Assembly: GCA_964429745.1 (NCBI GenBank)
Contig: CAYSDI010000004.1
Coordinates: 18,168 to 82,167 of the forward strand
From: WGOA01 sp964429745
Lineage (GTDB): Bacteria > Bacteroidota > Bacteroidia > Chitinophagales > BACL12
DNA length: 64,000 nucleotides
Reading direction: 5' to 3'
Below the pieces are notes generated by a model. The model searched no databases and was not told the DNA's origin. It was given only the letters and a program-made list of their open reading frames with translations. Made by a program: the position numbers and the translations under genes. Shown here in pieces: positions 15,578 through 24,510 of the stretch. Every line of letters begins with the position of its first letter. Position 1 is the stretch's first letter.

Positions 15578-17977
15578 ATGCCTTTGAGTTGCCTTTTGCC
15601 TATGCACAATTCGTTATTCCCAATATTTCCTCTCTCTCTGCATCCTTTTAATTCGCTGACACGTGTTGATCAGCATCGTCCCGGCCTTGTTGGGCTGCTC
15701 TTTTTTGTGCTGCTCTACGCAGCAGAAGCAAAAGCACAACAGTCCATACTGTATGGTACGGTAACAGATCGCGAAACCGGCGAGACCTTGTTGGGGGTGA
15801 ATTTGCTGCTGGAAGACAGCACGGGCACTACCACGGATCTGGATGGCAAGTACCGCTTGGCGTTGGACCCGGATCGCCAGCGCTTTACGGTGAGTTACCT
15901 GGGCTACGAATCGCAGAATCGCACGGTGTCTTTAATGCCGGGCCAAGAGCGGCAGTTGGACCTGCAACTGATTTCCAAAACAAAGGAATTGGCGGTGATG
16001 GTCATCTCCACCAGCCAGTATGAAAAGAGCCTGGAAGAGACCTCTGTATCCATCGACGTTTTGCCTTCGCGGCTGATTGCCAACACAAATTCGGTTACGC
16101 TCAATGATGTGCTGCAACGCGCCCCCGGCGTATACCTGCTCGACGGTCAGGCCAACATTCGCGGCGGCACGGGTTTTACCTACGGTGCCGGCAGCCGGGT
16201 GCTGTTGGTGTTGGACGACCAGCCGATGCTCACCGCTGACCGCGGCGATGCCAAATGGGCGTTCATTCCTATGGAAAACGTGGAGCAGATTGAAGTGATC
16301 AAGGGGGCTTCTTCGGTGCTGTATGGAGCCTCCGCGCTCAATGGGGTCATTCACGTGCGCACAGTCTGGCCGGGCTCCAAGCCGGAAACCGGCGTGGAAG
16401 TTTACACCGGGGTCTACGGCCGACCGGATTCTGCAGATCGGCAGTGGTGGGATTTTCCTCCCTATACCGCCGGGGCCAGCCTCTGGCATCGCCGCAAGTT
16501 TGAGCAGATGGATTTGGTGCTGGGCGCACACGGTTCGCGCGAGTTGACCCACCTGCAGGGTCAGGAAAACACGAGGGCCCGCCTGCACGGAAAGCTGCGT
16601 TTTCGCCCGAAAAAAAATGATAATTTAAGTTATGGGCTGGGTTTCATGGGCATGTACAATGATGAGAGTTCCTACCTCATCTGGTCCGATGAAGATTCCG
16701 GTGCGTACAAGCCTTTTGGCGGCACAGAGGCCCCGCTGACCACGCTTCTGGACTGGAAGTACGCCTGGCTTAGCCTGGATCCGTTTCTCACCGCTTTTGA
16801 CAAGGCCGGGGCAACCCACCGCGTCAAGGGGCGGCTGTACAACAACTACACTACCTATCCGGATACCAACGGCGGTTCCTGGCTTAGCAACATCGACTAC
16901 CGCTACCTCAAGCCTTTCTTTAAATCCGTCAACGTCACGACCGGGCTTCAGGGTTTTTACTTTCGGGTGCGCGATGGCAACCTGGGCGCGCATACCGGCA
17001 TTTTGGGCGGCGTTTACTTTCAGGTGGACAAAGAGTTTTTCAACCGCCTGCAGGCTGATTTTGGGTTCCGGATGGAGTTCTATGATACCGACAGCGCGAC
17101 CGGAACCGGCAGACCTATTCTTAAGGCCGGTCTGAACTACCAGGCTTCCCCAACGGTATTTTTGCGAGCTTCGTTTGGCCAGGGCTACCGCTTCCCCAGC
17201 CTGGTGGAGCGCTACAGCAGTACCAATGTGGGTGCCCTGCGCATTTACCCTAACGATACGCTTAAACCGGAGTACGGCTGGAACGGTGAATTGGGCCTCA
17301 AGCGCACCATTACAGCCGGAAATTGGCAGGGCTATGCCGATGTGGCTGTGTACTGGACCGAGTACTTTGACATGTCGGAGTTTGTCTTTGACAATTGGGG
17401 CGGACCCGGTGCTGGTGGCCTGGGTTTTAGAACCATTAACATCAGCCGGGCGCGCATGTTGGGCAGCGAATGGACGGTGCAGGGCAGCGGTACCATCGGA
17501 AAGGTTCAGCTCAATCTGATCGGGGGCTACAATTACGTGTACCCAGCCGACCTGACCGCCGATTCCTCCAACCGCAACGCCGGTGTTTTTTTGTCCAATG
17601 CGGTGCGCGGCTTTGGGCAGGCAGATTCCGCGTTTCTGAGCGGATTGCTGAAGTACCGTTTCCGGCACATGGCCCGGTTGGATGCCGAAGTGGTTTGGCG
17701 TAAGTGGCGGCTGGGAGCCGACCTCAATTTTTATTCTTACATGGAGAAAATTGACCCTGTGTTTGAAGATTTTGGCATTCCGCCCGGTATTCCTGAGTTT
17801 CGGGAAGCCCATGACCAGGGAGACCTTATCCTGGGCACGCGTTTAGCCTTTGCCCCGACCGAAAACACCAGCATCGCCGTTTTGGTCCGAAACGCGACAG
17901 ACCGCGAGTACGCACTGCGTGTCGGCAAGCTCGACGCCCCCCGCAACTTCCGCCTTCAATACCGAATGACCCTTTAG
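15578..17977 (+). CDS. TonB-dependent receptor with CarboxypepD_reg-like domain
   Basis: 799 residues. An uncleaved-looking leader precedes a signal peptide (GLVGLLFFVLLYAAEAKAQ). Next come a carboxypeptidase-regulatory-like domain (SILYGTVTDRETGETLLGVNLLL, about 53-140), the plug (VTLNDVLQRAPGVYLLDG; IEVIKGASSVLYG) and a 22-strand beta barrel ending in FRLQYRMTL with a terminal aromatic/hydrophobic strand. It imports a ligand across the outer membrane using TonB energy. The substrate cannot be read from the sequence; there is no SusD partner, so it is not a SusC-type glycan system. A second ATG at 15602 is possible. A secreted T9SS protein follows 137 bp downstream on the same strand. Confidence 0.92.
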   Translation: MPLSCLLPMHNSLFPIFPLSLHPFNSLTRVDQHRPGLVGLLFFVLLYAAEAKAQQSILYGTVTDRETGETLLGVNLLLEDSTGTTTDLDGKYRLALDPDRQRFTVSYLGYESQNRTVSLMPGQERQLDLQLISKTKELAVMVISTSQYEKSLEETSVSIDVLPSRLIANTNSVTLNDVLQRAPGVYLLDGQANIRGGTGFTYGAGSRVLLVLDDQPMLTADRGDAKWAFIPMENVEQIEVIKGASSVLYGASALNGVIHVRTVWPGSKPETGVEVYTGVYGRPDSADRQWWDFPPYTAGASLWHRRKFEQMDLVLGAHGSRELTHLQGQENTRARLHGKLRFRPKKNDNLSYGLGFMGMYNDESSYLIWSDEDSGAYKPFGGTEAPLTTLLDWKYAWLSLDPFLTAFDKAGATHRVKGRLYNNYTTYPDTNGGSWLSNIDYRYLKPFFKSVNVTTGLQGFYFRVRDGNLGAHTGILGGVYFQVDKEFFNRLQADFGFRMEFYDTDSATGTGRPILKAGLNYQASPTVFLRASFGQGYRFPSLVERYSSTNVGALRIYPNDTLKPEYGWNGELGLKRTITAGNWQGYADVAVYWTEYFDMSEFVFDNWGGPGAGGLGFRTINISRARMLGSEWTVQGSGTIGKVQLNLIGGYNYVYPADLTADSSNRNAGVFLSNAVRGFGQADSAFLSGLLKYRFRHMARLDAEVVWRKWRLGADLNFYSYMEKIDPVFEDFGIPPGIPEFREAHDQGDLILGTRLAFAPTENTSIAVLVRNATDREYALRVGKLDAPRNFRLQYRMTL

Positions 17978-18113
17978 AACATGCGCAGAAGAACTTTCCT
18001 GGCAAAAGCCTTGGAAGCTTCCTCAGACTTCGTATTTTGAGGCTGGTTAGGACAAGAAAATCCAGTCCAGCCTTAGTTTCCATCTTCTTACCAACTTACC
18101 AACCCTTTCACCT

Positions 18114-19373
18114 ATGCAGAATTTTCTTCTACGCACAGCTTCAGTGGCTGCCATTGCGGTGGCTTCCCTGAGCATGCAGGCTCAGTCCGTCAACTGCGGG
18201 AGAACCCTCGGCAGTGCCGGTACCTTGACTGCTACGGGCTCAACAACCATCGCCCCAGGGTCGCCCATTGCTCCTCCGGCTCTTTCCGGCTACACGGCTG
18301 GTCTTCCCAACCGCGAGTACGCGTTGTTCAACCCTAACGACCTTGTATACAACGGCGATAGCACCATCGTGGGAGGTCGCTTTTTGGCCGCTAACCTGAC
18401 GGGTTCTTTCAACCCTTCTACCTACGGGTTGGGTGATGGCGACCAGGTTTGCATCTACTACATTACTTATGACCGCGCGGTCATCCGCAATGCCGTTGAC
18501 GAACTGTTGAACGGTTCTTTCTTGTTCACCCCCTGTTGTGCCCTGATCCCCACCTTTGTGCCGGATTTAGGTGACGTTTGCTCGTTGTTGATCGCTGCCG
18601 GCATTACCGGCCCTTCCAGCGTAAACAACCTCAACGACGTGTTCAACGTGGTGAACGCCCTGGGCGGATCGCCATCGTTGGAATCGCTGCTTGCTACCAT
18701 CGACGTGGAAATCAACCCGCTGGTTGCCAGCGGTACCCCTTGCACCGGCGGTGACCTGCTTTGCTACACGGTGTCAAACTCGGTTTGTTACAACATTGAA
18801 GCAGCTACGTGTTCTATCGCTGCTGCTCCGACCGGTCAGGCACACACCGTGCTGGCTAGCCGCGTTCAGTTGAATTGGGTTCCCCAAGCCGGCGCTGTGG
18901 CCTGCCAGGTTGGTGGCAAGCGCTTGCCTACGGGTCCTCAGCCAAGTGTCAACGTAACTGGTGCGGCGATCAACACCACCAATGTTCCTTTCTCCGTTGC
19001 CGGTGCTGGTACCACCTGGACCTGGCGCGTGCGTTGTGCCTGCACAACCACCCCGCTGGCTGTTAGCCCTTACACTGCCTTTGGCGATACCTTCTCCATC
19101 CCCGTGGCCCGCGAGGCTTCGATGCTGGACCTGAACCCCACGCTGTTCCCCAACCCAGCCGCCGACCAGTTGACCATTCAACTGAATGCTGCTCAGGATC
19201 GGGAAACTACGCTGACGGTACTTGACCTGATGGGTCGTGTGATCGAAAGCCGCGTCATCAGCGTAGCCGCTGGTGTGCAGTCCATCAACCTGGACGTAAC
19301 TTCTTACACCAATGGCATGTACTTCGTCCGCGTTGGCGAAGCCGAAGCCATGACGTTTGAGGTAGTGCGTTAA
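18114..19373 (+). CDS. Secreted T9SS cargo protein, function unknown
   Basis: 419 residues. There is a Sec signal peptide (SVAAIAVASLSMQAQS) and a type A T9SS sorting domain over the last ~80 residues (PTLFPNPAADQLTIQL, VLDLMGRVIESRVI, YTNGMYFVRVGEA). Between them lies a Cys-containing region: two closely spaced Cys in FTPCCALIP and further pairs such as GTPCTGGDLLCY and RVRCAC. It includes a fibronectin-like stretch (AHTVLASRVQLNWVPQAGAVACQV). This is a cell-surface or secreted protein. I do not recognise the central part. It follows a TonB receptor and ends in a strong terminator. Confidence 0.85.
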   Translation: MQNFLLRTASVAAIAVASLSMQAQSVNCGRTLGSAGTLTATGSTTIAPGSPIAPPALSGYTAGLPNREYALFNPNDLVYNGDSTIVGGRFLAANLTGSFNPSTYGLGDGDQVCIYYITYDRAVIRNAVDELLNGSFLFTPCCALIPTFVPDLGDVCSLLIAAGITGPSSVNNLNDVFNVVNALGGSPSLESLLATIDVEINPLVASGTPCTGGDLLCYTVSNSVCYNIEAATCSIAAAPTGQAHTVLASRVQLNWVPQAGAVACQVGGKRLPTGPQPSVNVTGAAINTTNVPFSVAGAGTTWTWRVRCACTTTPLAVSPYTAFGDTFSIPVAREASMLDLNPTLFPNPAADQLTIQLNAAQDRETTLTVLDLMGRVIESRVISVAAGVQSINLDVTSYTNGMYFVRVGEAEAMTFEVVR

Positions 19374-19410
19374 TTAGGATTATAAACGCAATCAAACTCA
19401 ACCAAATAGA

Positions 19411-19443
19411 AGGGGCTGGCTCGAAAGGGTCAGCCCTTTTTTT
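19411..19443 (+). terminator. Intrinsic terminator after the T9SS cargo gene
   Basis: AGGGGCTGGC and GTCAGCCCTT form a stem around TCGAAAGG, followed by a run of T. It lies between this gene and the convergent proline dehydrogenase gene. Confidence 0.9.
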
Positions 19444-19469
19444 GGGATGTTTTTTGGAAGTAAGTAACC

Positions 19470-20660
19470 TTAATTCAGCTCCCGACGCTTGATTTCTGAG
19501 CGTATCAGGCCAAGTTCGCGGCCTATTTGACCGGCCACAGAACTGTTCTCTTCTGCGCGGCGAATCAGGTAGGGAATCACGTCGCGCACGGGGCCGTAGG
19601 GCACGTACTTGCTTGCGTTAAAACCCGCTTTAGCAAGGTTAAACGAAATATGATCGCTCATGCCAAAGAGCTGCGCAAAATGCAGGGCCGGATGATGCGG
19701 ATCGGCACCCCGGTCCAGGGCACCCTGGGCGGCCAACATACAGCTTGTTTCGTTGTGGGTGGCCACACAGAAGGCAATTCGGGGGAAATGCTTCAGGCAG
19801 AACTGCAACGCTTGGTCATAATCACGGTCGGTAGCGGCTTTATCGGGCTGAATTGGTGAAGGGTAGCCCATCTGCCGCGCGCGCTCCCGCTCTTTTTCCA
19901 TGTAGGCTCCGCGCACCAGCTTAACGCCGAAAATGTAGCCGCCCTGCTCTGCCCGTTCATACGCCTGCTGCAGGTAAGCCAGCCGATCGTGGCGGTACAA
20001 TTGAGCGGTGTTGAAAATGACCGGTTTTTCGCGGTTGTAACGGCTCATTAATGCTTCTGTCAGCGCGTCAATGGGGTCCTGGATCCAACTTTCTTCGGCG
20101 TCAACGTACAGCGCCACGTCTGACTGTGCGGCGGCCGTTCCGATTTGGTCCAGCCGTTGGCGGAGCCGGGCAGCAGCAGCTTTTTCGCCCGGAGATAACG
20201 GCTGGTGGGCATGCATCTTTTCCAGCAGGTCGAAGGAGGCGTAACCCGTCACTTTGCAACTGACGTAGGGCACTTGCCGGTTGCCGTTGGCAAAGGCGAT
20301 GGCGCGCAGTTGTTCCGCAACATTTTGATCGAACTCGGCTTCGCTTTCTTTGGCTTCCACCCCGTAATCCAGGATAGTGCTGACCCCATTTTGGGCCAAA
20401 CGCTCGACCAACGGGGCTGTTTCCGGAAGCGTTTCGCCCCCGCAAAACTGCTGGTAAATGGTGCGTTTGACCAACGTTTTAACCGGTAAGCCAATCTGAA
20501 AGGCAATGCGGGTCAGGTGCGTGCCCACGTCCACCACCGTTTGCGAATTCATGACCCGGAACAGCCAGTAGGCCTTGCGCAGTTCGCGGTTGCTTTTGCC
20601 GGCAAAGGCCACTTCGGTATTCTCGAAGCTCAAAGCGGTGGGGTTGTGGGTTTTGGCCAT
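19470..20660 (-). CDS. Proline dehydrogenase
   Basis: 396 residues, the stand-alone FAD-dependent proline dehydrogenase that oxidises proline to pyrroline-5-carboxylate. Barrel signatures are LYVDAEESWIQDPID, VIFNTAQLYRHDRLAYL, GVKLVRGAYMEKERERA and FCVATHNETS, with the closing basic segment YLIRRAEENSSV, which binds substrate carboxylate. The N-terminus is the helical cap typical of Bacteroidota versions (VAFAGKSNRELRKAYWLFRVMN). No pyrroline-carboxylate dehydrogenase is adjacent. A -7 box lies at 20723-20716, and rmuC is divergent. Confidence 0.94.
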   Translation of the reverse strand: MAKTHNPTALSFENTEVAFAGKSNRELRKAYWLFRVMNSQTVVDVGTHLTRIAFQIGLPVKTLVKRTIYQQFCGGETLPETAPLVERLAQNGVSTILDYGVEAKESEAEFDQNVAEQLRAIAFANGNRQVPYVSCKVTGYASFDLLEKMHAHQPLSPGEKAAAARLRQRLDQIGTAAAQSDVALYVDAEESWIQDPIDALTEALMSRYNREKPVIFNTAQLYRHDRLAYLQQAYERAEQGGYIFGVKLVRGAYMEKERERARQMGYPSPIQPDKAATDRDYDQALQFCLKHFPRIAFCVATHNETSCMLAAQGALDRGADPHHPALHFAQLFGMSDHISFNLAKAGFNASKYVPYGPVRDVIPYLIRRAEENSSVAGQIGRELGLIRSEIKRRELN

Positions 20661-20715
20661 CTGCAGGGATGCTACCGGAATACAAGGATTTTTTTCCCGG
20701 TTTTGAATGCTCGAG

Positions 20716-20723
20716 CAAAGATA
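20716..20723 (-). promoter_or_regulatory. Putative -7 promoter element of the proline dehydrogenase gene
   Basis: The minus strand reads TATCTTTG, 55 bp before the ATG at 20660. No TTG at proper spacing was found. Confidence 0.4.
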
Positions 20724-20824
20724 GCGCAGGCCAAGGGTGCGCGACAGCCCCGTCTAAAGCCCCCTCAACCAAAATTCCCCCTAAATTCTTTGGGGCACTT
20801 CGCTCCCCTTGCCCTCCGATGCCT

Positions 20825-20832
20825 TAGCTTTG
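20825..20832 (+). promoter_or_regulatory. Putative -7 promoter element of rmuC
   Basis: TAGCTTTG matches the TAnnTTTG consensus and ends 5 bp before the rmuC ATG at 20838, pointing to a leaderless transcript. A TTG at 20809 gives only 13 bp of spacing, so the -33 box is unclear. Confidence 0.45.
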
Positions 20833-20837
20833 GTCCA

Positions 20838-22379
20838 ATGGATAATATGGATATGTTGGGCTATGTTGCGGCAGGGCTTTTGCTCGGCTTGATCCTCGGA
20901 CTGGTGATTGGCGCCTGGCGCACAGGCGTTAAGCTCCGGGCTTCCGATAAGGCCGCTCTGGCGGCGACTGAAAGTGCGCGAGCAGCCTCCGAGCAGCGCG
21001 TGTTAGACGCGCGCGCCATGGAGCAGGCACAGGCCCGCCAACAGGCGCTGGATGCAGAAGCCCGGATGCGCGTTGAAGCGGAACGGCAACTGCAAGCCGC
21101 CGCCGATGCCGCAACGGAGACCGCTTCACAGACCCGCGAATTGCTGATCGGGGAGCGCAACCGCATCCAACAGGAGCGGGATGATGCCCGCTCCGAATAC
21201 CGCACGCTCACGGAAACCCGCGACCGGCTTGCCCTGCAACTGGAGCGCGAAGAAACCGAGCGTCGCGCGCTCGAGCAGCGCATGGCCGAGAAGCAACGCG
21301 AATTGGTGGAAACCCAGGAACGCCTTCGACTTGACTTTGAAAATTTGGCCAACCGCATTTTTGAAGAAAAGAACAAAAGCTTTCAGGAGCAGAGCCGCAA
21401 AGAGATCAACGATGTGGTCACGCCGTTGCGGGAACGCATTTTGGAGTTTCAACAGAACATCAACCGGGTGCACGTGCAGCAGAGCGAGCAGGGTGCCCAA
21501 TTGAAAGAGCAGATTTTGGGCCTGACGAGCCTGAACAAAGACATGTTGCAGGATGCGCGCAACCTGACCAACGCGCTCAAGGGCGACAGCAAAGTGCAGG
21601 GTAATTGGGGCGAAATGATCCTGGAATCAGTGCTGGAGAAGTCCGGGCTGGAGAAGGGTCGCGAGTATGTGGTGCAAGCTTCGGCAACCAACGAAGAAGG
21701 AAGGCGTTTGCAACCCGACGTGGTGCTGCATCTGCCCGGCGACAAAGTCATCGTGCTGGACTCTAAGGTTTCGCTCACCGCCTACGAGCGCTACACCAGC
21801 TCCGACGATCCGGCGGAGCAGCAACTGGCCGCACGCGCCCACCTGGAATCGGTGCGCAACCACTTTATGTTGCTGTCGGCAAAGGATTACCCGTCGCTGT
21901 ACGGGATGCGGTCGCAGGATTTTGTGCTCATGTTCATCCCCATTGAGCCTGCCTTTGGTCTGGCCCTGCGCCAGGACGATTCGCTCTACATGAAAGCCTT
22001 TAGCAAGAATGTGGTGCTGGTGACGCCGTCCACCCTCCTGGCCACGCTGCGCACCATCAAACACATCTGGAACCAGGAAAACCAGAGCCGCAACGTAATG
22101 ATGATTGCCTCTGAAGCAGGCAAACTCCACGACAAATTTGTTTTGTTAATTGAAGACCTGAAAAAAATAGGCATCAACCTTGATCGCACCCAAAGCGCTT
22201 ACCAGGACAGCTTTAAAAAACTGAGCGAAGGGCATGGCAATCTTATCCGCCGTGTGGACATGCTTCGGCAGCTCGGCGCAAAGGTGAGCAAGGAAATCCC
22301 AGCGGACTTACGCCAGCAGGCCATTTGGGAAGATGAAGGTGTGCCTACTTTGGAAGAAGAAGCGGGAGAGGAGGAGTGA
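20838..22379 (+). CDS. rmuC: RmuC family DNA recombination protein
   Basis: 513 residues from ATG 20838. An N-terminal membrane anchor (LGYVAAGLLLGLILGLVIGAW) is followed by a long, Ala/Glu/Arg/Gln-rich coiled coil (about residues 30-200). The RmuC nuclease-like domain follows: LTNALKGDSKVQGNWGEMILESVLEKSGL, PDVVLHLPGDKVIVLDSKVSLTAYERY and MRSQDFVLMFIPIEPAF. RmuC limits recombination at inverted repeats; the mechanism is not fully known. The frame is open far upstream, but homology begins at this ATG and a -7 box sits just before it. The first copy of the 121-bp palindrome starts 5 bp after the stop codon. Confidence 0.93.
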   Translation: MDNMDMLGYVAAGLLLGLILGLVIGAWRTGVKLRASDKAALAATESARAASEQRVLDARAMEQAQARQQALDAEARMRVEAERQLQAAADAATETASQTRELLIGERNRIQQERDDARSEYRTLTETRDRLALQLEREETERRALEQRMAEKQRELVETQERLRLDFENLANRIFEEKNKSFQEQSRKEINDVVTPLRERILEFQQNINRVHVQQSEQGAQLKEQILGLTSLNKDMLQDARNLTNALKGDSKVQGNWGEMILESVLEKSGLEKGREYVVQASATNEEGRRLQPDVVLHLPGDKVIVLDSKVSLTAYERYTSSDDPAEQQLAARAHLESVRNHFMLLSAKDYPSLYGMRSQDFVLMFIPIEPAFGLALRQDDSLYMKAFSKNVVLVTPSTLLATLRTIKHIWNQENQSRNVMMIASEAGKLHDKFVLLIEDLKKIGINLDRTQSAYQDSFKKLSEGHGNLIRRVDMLRQLGAKVSKEIPADLRQQAIWEDEGVPTLEEEAGEEE

Positions 22380-22384
22380 TGCCG

Positions 22385-22505
22385 GGGTACTTCTAAAACC
22401 CCCATATACTGCGTTATCCCAAATTTTTAAAATCTTCATTTACAGGAATAAACTCCGGTGTTAAAAATTTGCCATGCCTTGTCTCTGGGGGTTTTATAAG
22501 CACCC
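22385..22505 (+). repeat. 121-bp palindromic repeat element, copy 1
   Basis: The element runs from GGGTACTTCT to AAGCACCC, with 58-59-nt complementary arms around a short centre (TTTACAGGAATAAA). It matches the copies at 56306 and 57787 in the same orientation. Arm changes are matched on both sides: AAAACCCCC in both arms here against AAAAACCCC elsewhere, and CAAATTTTTAA in both arms. It lies 5 bp after the rmuC stop. Confidence 0.9.
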
Positions 22506-22555
22506 ACCAGTAATCCGGGGCGTGTTCACGACATAACAAAAGTTATGTTCGCAGA

Positions 22556-24480
22556 TTAAGGTGTAGCTTCGCCGCTATACTCATAAAGCCCAAAGTTGTA
22601 TTGCTTCCAGGTAAATCCTCCGTGCCTAATGGCTAGCGCTGTATCCAATTGATGCGGTTCGGCCAAATACCATATTCCAGGTTGTGGTAGGGTGTCGCAA
22701 CGCAGCACCTCTTCGCGTTCGCGCTCGATGATGTAAGCCGTAGCAAGTGGAAAGCTGCCCGCGTCGCGGATGCCGAGCAGTCGCAGGGGCTGGTCACCGA
22801 CGGTTTGAACAATGCTCAACCCTTGTGCTTTCCACTGGGGCGCTTCGCCCTGAATGGCGCGCTGCGGAAGTACGACGGCATCAAAGACCAGCCGGCCCAG
22901 AATGGCCAGAAAAAGAAGACGGGTCAGGGCGTTGAAACGAGACTTCCAGGCGTAAAGCAACCAACCGGATGCTGCGCCCGCAGCGATGCTGGCGGCGAAC
23001 CAGGCGGGATGCAACGCGGCGTCTGTGTTGATCAGAAATGCGGGAATGGCTGCGACTGCAAGGGGCAGCAGCACGCTGGACCCCCGCGTCAGCGCTTCGA
23101 GTGCCTGGTGCAGGCGTCGGGTCCATGTGCCAGGCTCTTGGGCGCTTGCGTAACTCCACACGAGCGGCATAATCATCAACGGATAAAGCATGTAAACGTA
23201 CCGCGGCCGCGTGCCCGGCGAGATCCAGTAAATCCAGATGTTGGTCAGCAGGGCAAGGAGGCAGAATTGAAGAAAGGGCTTGTTTCTGATGGCTTGGCGG
23301 CCGGGGCGGCTCAGGGCGAAAGGCAAGAGCAGCGCCGCGGGCAATATGTTTTTGAGCGTGTCTGGCCAGAACAAGAGAAGATGGCGCCATAGCTCCGAGC
23401 TTTGATGCTCCGTGGCGGTGCGTTGGCTGCTCTGGTCAAAGAGGCCGCGGAGGTAGTGCTCCAGATCCGCTTGTTGCGAATAGGCGTAGAAGTACGCACC
23501 GGTGATAGCGGCGAAGCCAAGCAAGCCCAAGGCATGGGCCGGGTGAAAAAGGGCTTTCCATTGGCGGCGAAGTCCGAACCATCCCAGGAACGTGAAGCCC
23601 ACGAACAACGGCGAGGGAAAGCCTTTGGTCAAGAACCCAACCGCTGCGAGCAGCCAGGGAAGCGTGTAGAGCGCCCACCATCGGCCCGGACGGTCGTAGT
23701 GGTAGACCGCCAGTATAGAGCCGAGCGAAACCAGCGAGTAGAACAGGTCTATTTCGCCCGTTGTGGAAAAGTAATAGTAGATGTCCGCGCAAAGCACGGT
23801 GAGGATGCCGGCAGTGATGGCGGTAGCGCGTAGGGGGCTTTGTGCGATGCTTTGTGGTGCGTTTTGGTTTGCGGGCTGTGCCGTGTTTTGTGGTGCGTTT
23901 TGGTTTGCGGGCTGTGCCGTGTTTTGTGGTGCGNNNNNNNNNNNNNNNNNNNNNNNNNNNNNNNNNNNNNNNNNNNNNNNNNNNNNNNNNNNNNNNNNNN
24001 NNNNNNNNNNNNNNNNNNNNNNNNNNNNNNNNNTGCCGTGTTTTGTGGTGCGTTTTGGTTTGCGGGCTGTGCCGTGTTTTGTGGTGCGTTTTGGTTTGCG
24101 GGCTGTGCCGTGTTTTGTGGTGCGATGTGCCGCGTATGTTGGCCGTGCCGCAAACTGAATCGGTACACCAGAAAACCCATGCCCAGCAACGAGAAGACGC
24201 TCACTGCACGTGGGATCCATTCGGCATAGTGGCCGAAGAGCCGATAGCCCAGCATGAGCAGCCAGTTGTACACTGGCGGTTTGTTCACATAAATTTCGCC
24301 GAGTTGCGTAGGCACAATCGCGTTGCCGCGAAACATCATTTCCATGGCCACGATAGCGCGGCGAGGTTCCTCAAGGTAAGCCGGTGCGGCCCCCAGGTTC
24401 CAAAAGAGCGAGAACAACAACAGGGGAATGGCCACCATCAGGAAACTGCGGTCGGGGTAGCCGTGTTGTGTGGAGGCCAT
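22556..24480 (-). CDS. GT39/ArnT-like membrane glycosyltransferase, split by an assembly gap
   Basis: A GT-C type integral membrane glycosyltransferase (PMT_2 / ArnT group), which uses polyprenyl-phosphate-linked sugars on the outer face of the inner membrane. The N-part starts at ATG 24480 and has the first-loop acidic motif AAPAYLEEPRRAIVAMEMMF and YVNKPPVYNWLLMLGY. The C-part carries many hydrophobic helices (TLPWLLAAVGFLTKGFPSPL, YVYMLYPLMIMPLVW) and a soluble tail. The two parts are in different frames as printed. Removing the 100 N plus one duplicated 55-mer (155 bases) puts them in one frame, so the gene is probably intact. A hydrophilic 12-residue repeat (APQNTAQPANQN) lies between early membrane segments. 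It is divergent from the gene at 24511, 30 bp away. Confidence 0.85.
23862..24124. repeat. 36-bp tandem repeat interrupted by a gap, in the GT39 gene
   Basis: Full units lie at 23862-23897, 23898-23933, 24053-24088 and 24089-24124, with a partial unit at 24034-24052. Each unit codes a 12-residue Asn/Gln/Pro/Ala repeat. The copy number is uncertain because the gap lies inside the array; if the flanking 55-mers are one sequence, there are three full units. Confidence 0.95.
23934..24033. other. Assembly gap (100 N) with identical 55-bp flanks
   Basis: Bases 23879-23933 equal bases 24034-24088. The identical 55-mer spans one and a half repeat units, which explains why the assembly broke here. 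Confidence 0.9.
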
Positions 24481-24510
24481 ACGCTGGCAATATTATGTTT
24501 CTTTGCGCGG

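Noticed and set aside
16625..17812. 395-codon minus-strand frame within the TonB receptor
   Set aside because: Antisense shadow; the receptor frame shows all family motifs.
23862..24124. 36-bp direct repeats that match the usual length of a CRISPR repeat
   Set aside because: The units are directly adjacent with no spacers and code a 12-residue protein repeat in frame; no cas genes are present.
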